Source of the DNA: G958295935 sp965224235
GTDB taxonomy: Bacteria; Chloroflexota; Dehalococcoidia; Lucifugimonadales; Lucifugimonadaceae
NCBI GenBank assembly: GCA_965224235.1
Contig: CBDCYP010000001.1
Coordinates: 248,001 to 312,000 of the forward strand
Direction of reading: 5' to 3'
DNA length: 64,000 bases
In this document: piece by piece, positions 63,752 to 64,000 of the stretch
Layout of the letters: every line of letters begins with the position of its first letter
How positions within the stretch are numbered: position 1 is the first letter of the stretch
The notes under the pieces: generated by a model
What the model was told of the DNA's origin: nothing
The model's database searches: none
What the model saw: only the letters and a program-made list of their open reading frames with translations
Position numbers and translations under genes: made by a program

Positions 63752-64000
63752 TCATCGAACGCTGCTGATCGCCTTGACGCCAGGCAGGAACGGCGCAAGT
63801 TCTGCCAACGAGATTGCGCCCTCTCGCAGTACGACGGGCGACTTGCCGCACAGGTTGACCACGGTCGACGCAGCCGTGTGATTCCCACATTCGCCGGGCA
63901 CGATGTAGTCGACGTCGTCGCCGACGTCGTCCTGCACGTCGGCGGCGGTCTTGTGTGGGCCGCGGCCCGAATAATTTGCGCTTGTGCCAGTCAATGCGTA
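63752..64000 (-). CDS. tsaC: L-threonylcarbamoyladenylate synthase (Sua5/YrdC), C-terminal part
   Basis: Only the last 82 or so residues are in the window; the gene continues beyond 64000. TGTSANYSGRGPHKTAADV is the conserved end of the YrdC domain, followed by DYIVPGECGNHTAASTVVNL and VVLREGAISLAELAPFL. The enzyme makes the TC-AMP donor for t6A37 in tRNA, so it shares the tRNA-A37 theme with miaA in the same cluster. It lies 49 bases upstream of the prenyl-synthase-like gene. Confidence 0.88.
   Translation of the reverse strand, partial: YALTGTSANYSGRGPHKTAADVQDDVGDDVDYIVPGECGNHTAASTVVNLCGKSPVVLREGAISLAELAPFLPGVKAISSVR

Overview
The window looks like part of the chromosome of a free-living, probably marine Chloroflexota bacterium of the Dehalococcoidia/SAR202 type. 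This is an inference from gene content: a complete futalosine-type menaquinone operon, LL-diaminopimelate aminotransferase next to dapF, an enolase-superfamily dehydratase beside an SDR and a CocE/NonD hydrolase, frequent GTG/TTG starts and moderately high GC. No rRNA or tRNA gene is present to confirm it. Coding density is high, both strands are used, and most genes are housekeeping.

Layout. 0-2 kb: two dipeptide/oligopeptide-type ABC permeases (operon cut by the window edge) ending in a clear terminator. 2-8.3 kb: a zinc-ribbon protein, an unknown, an MscS channel, alaS (with a large insertion) and ruvX. 8.5-12.4 kb: aroE-aroC-aroK-aroB. 12.5-14.2 kb (minus): a CysO/MoaD-like sulfur carrier and threonine synthase. 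14.5-25.5 kb: a mixed block with SRAP, a degenerate SNase, three related MFS exporters, HAD phosphatase plus sugar kinase, pyrD and threonine dehydratase. 25.7-27.5 kb: mutL. 28.5-36.6 kb: a TetR gene heading mqnP-ubiX-ubiD-mqnE-mqnA-mqnC-mqnD, with a visible promoter and palindromic operator. 36.8-38.6 kb: a possible winged-helix protein and a rhomboid protease.

38.7-40.9 kb (minus) holds the most notable gene. Two adjacent open frames separated by a single in-frame UGA read as one 562-residue UGSC-family selenoprotein, with a hairpin of SECIS geometry just after the UGA. It is followed by a DUF3052 gene. 41.1-46.6 kb is an SOS mutagenesis operon: a LexA-box promoter, a structured 5' leader, imuB, a DUF6504 gene and dnaE2. 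46.7-49.1 kb (minus) has tmRNA, smpB and a C-terminal processing protease.

49.1-51.3 kb is the one clearly accessory stretch. It has two tandem MITE-like elements (one carrying a nested 98-bp element with a 5-bp target duplication), a secreted protein, a decayed trypsin-like protease pseudogene and a 29-bp direct repeat near both ends. 51.3-57.5 kb: hflX and a small catabolic cluster (SDR, enolase-superfamily dehydratase, CocE hydrolase). 57.5-64 kb (minus): sua5/tsaC (partial), a degenerate prenyl-synthase homologue, pgk, tpiA, miaA, dapF (both catalytic cysteines read as serine) and dapL, which link lower glycolysis, tRNA modification and lysine/cell-wall DAP synthesis.
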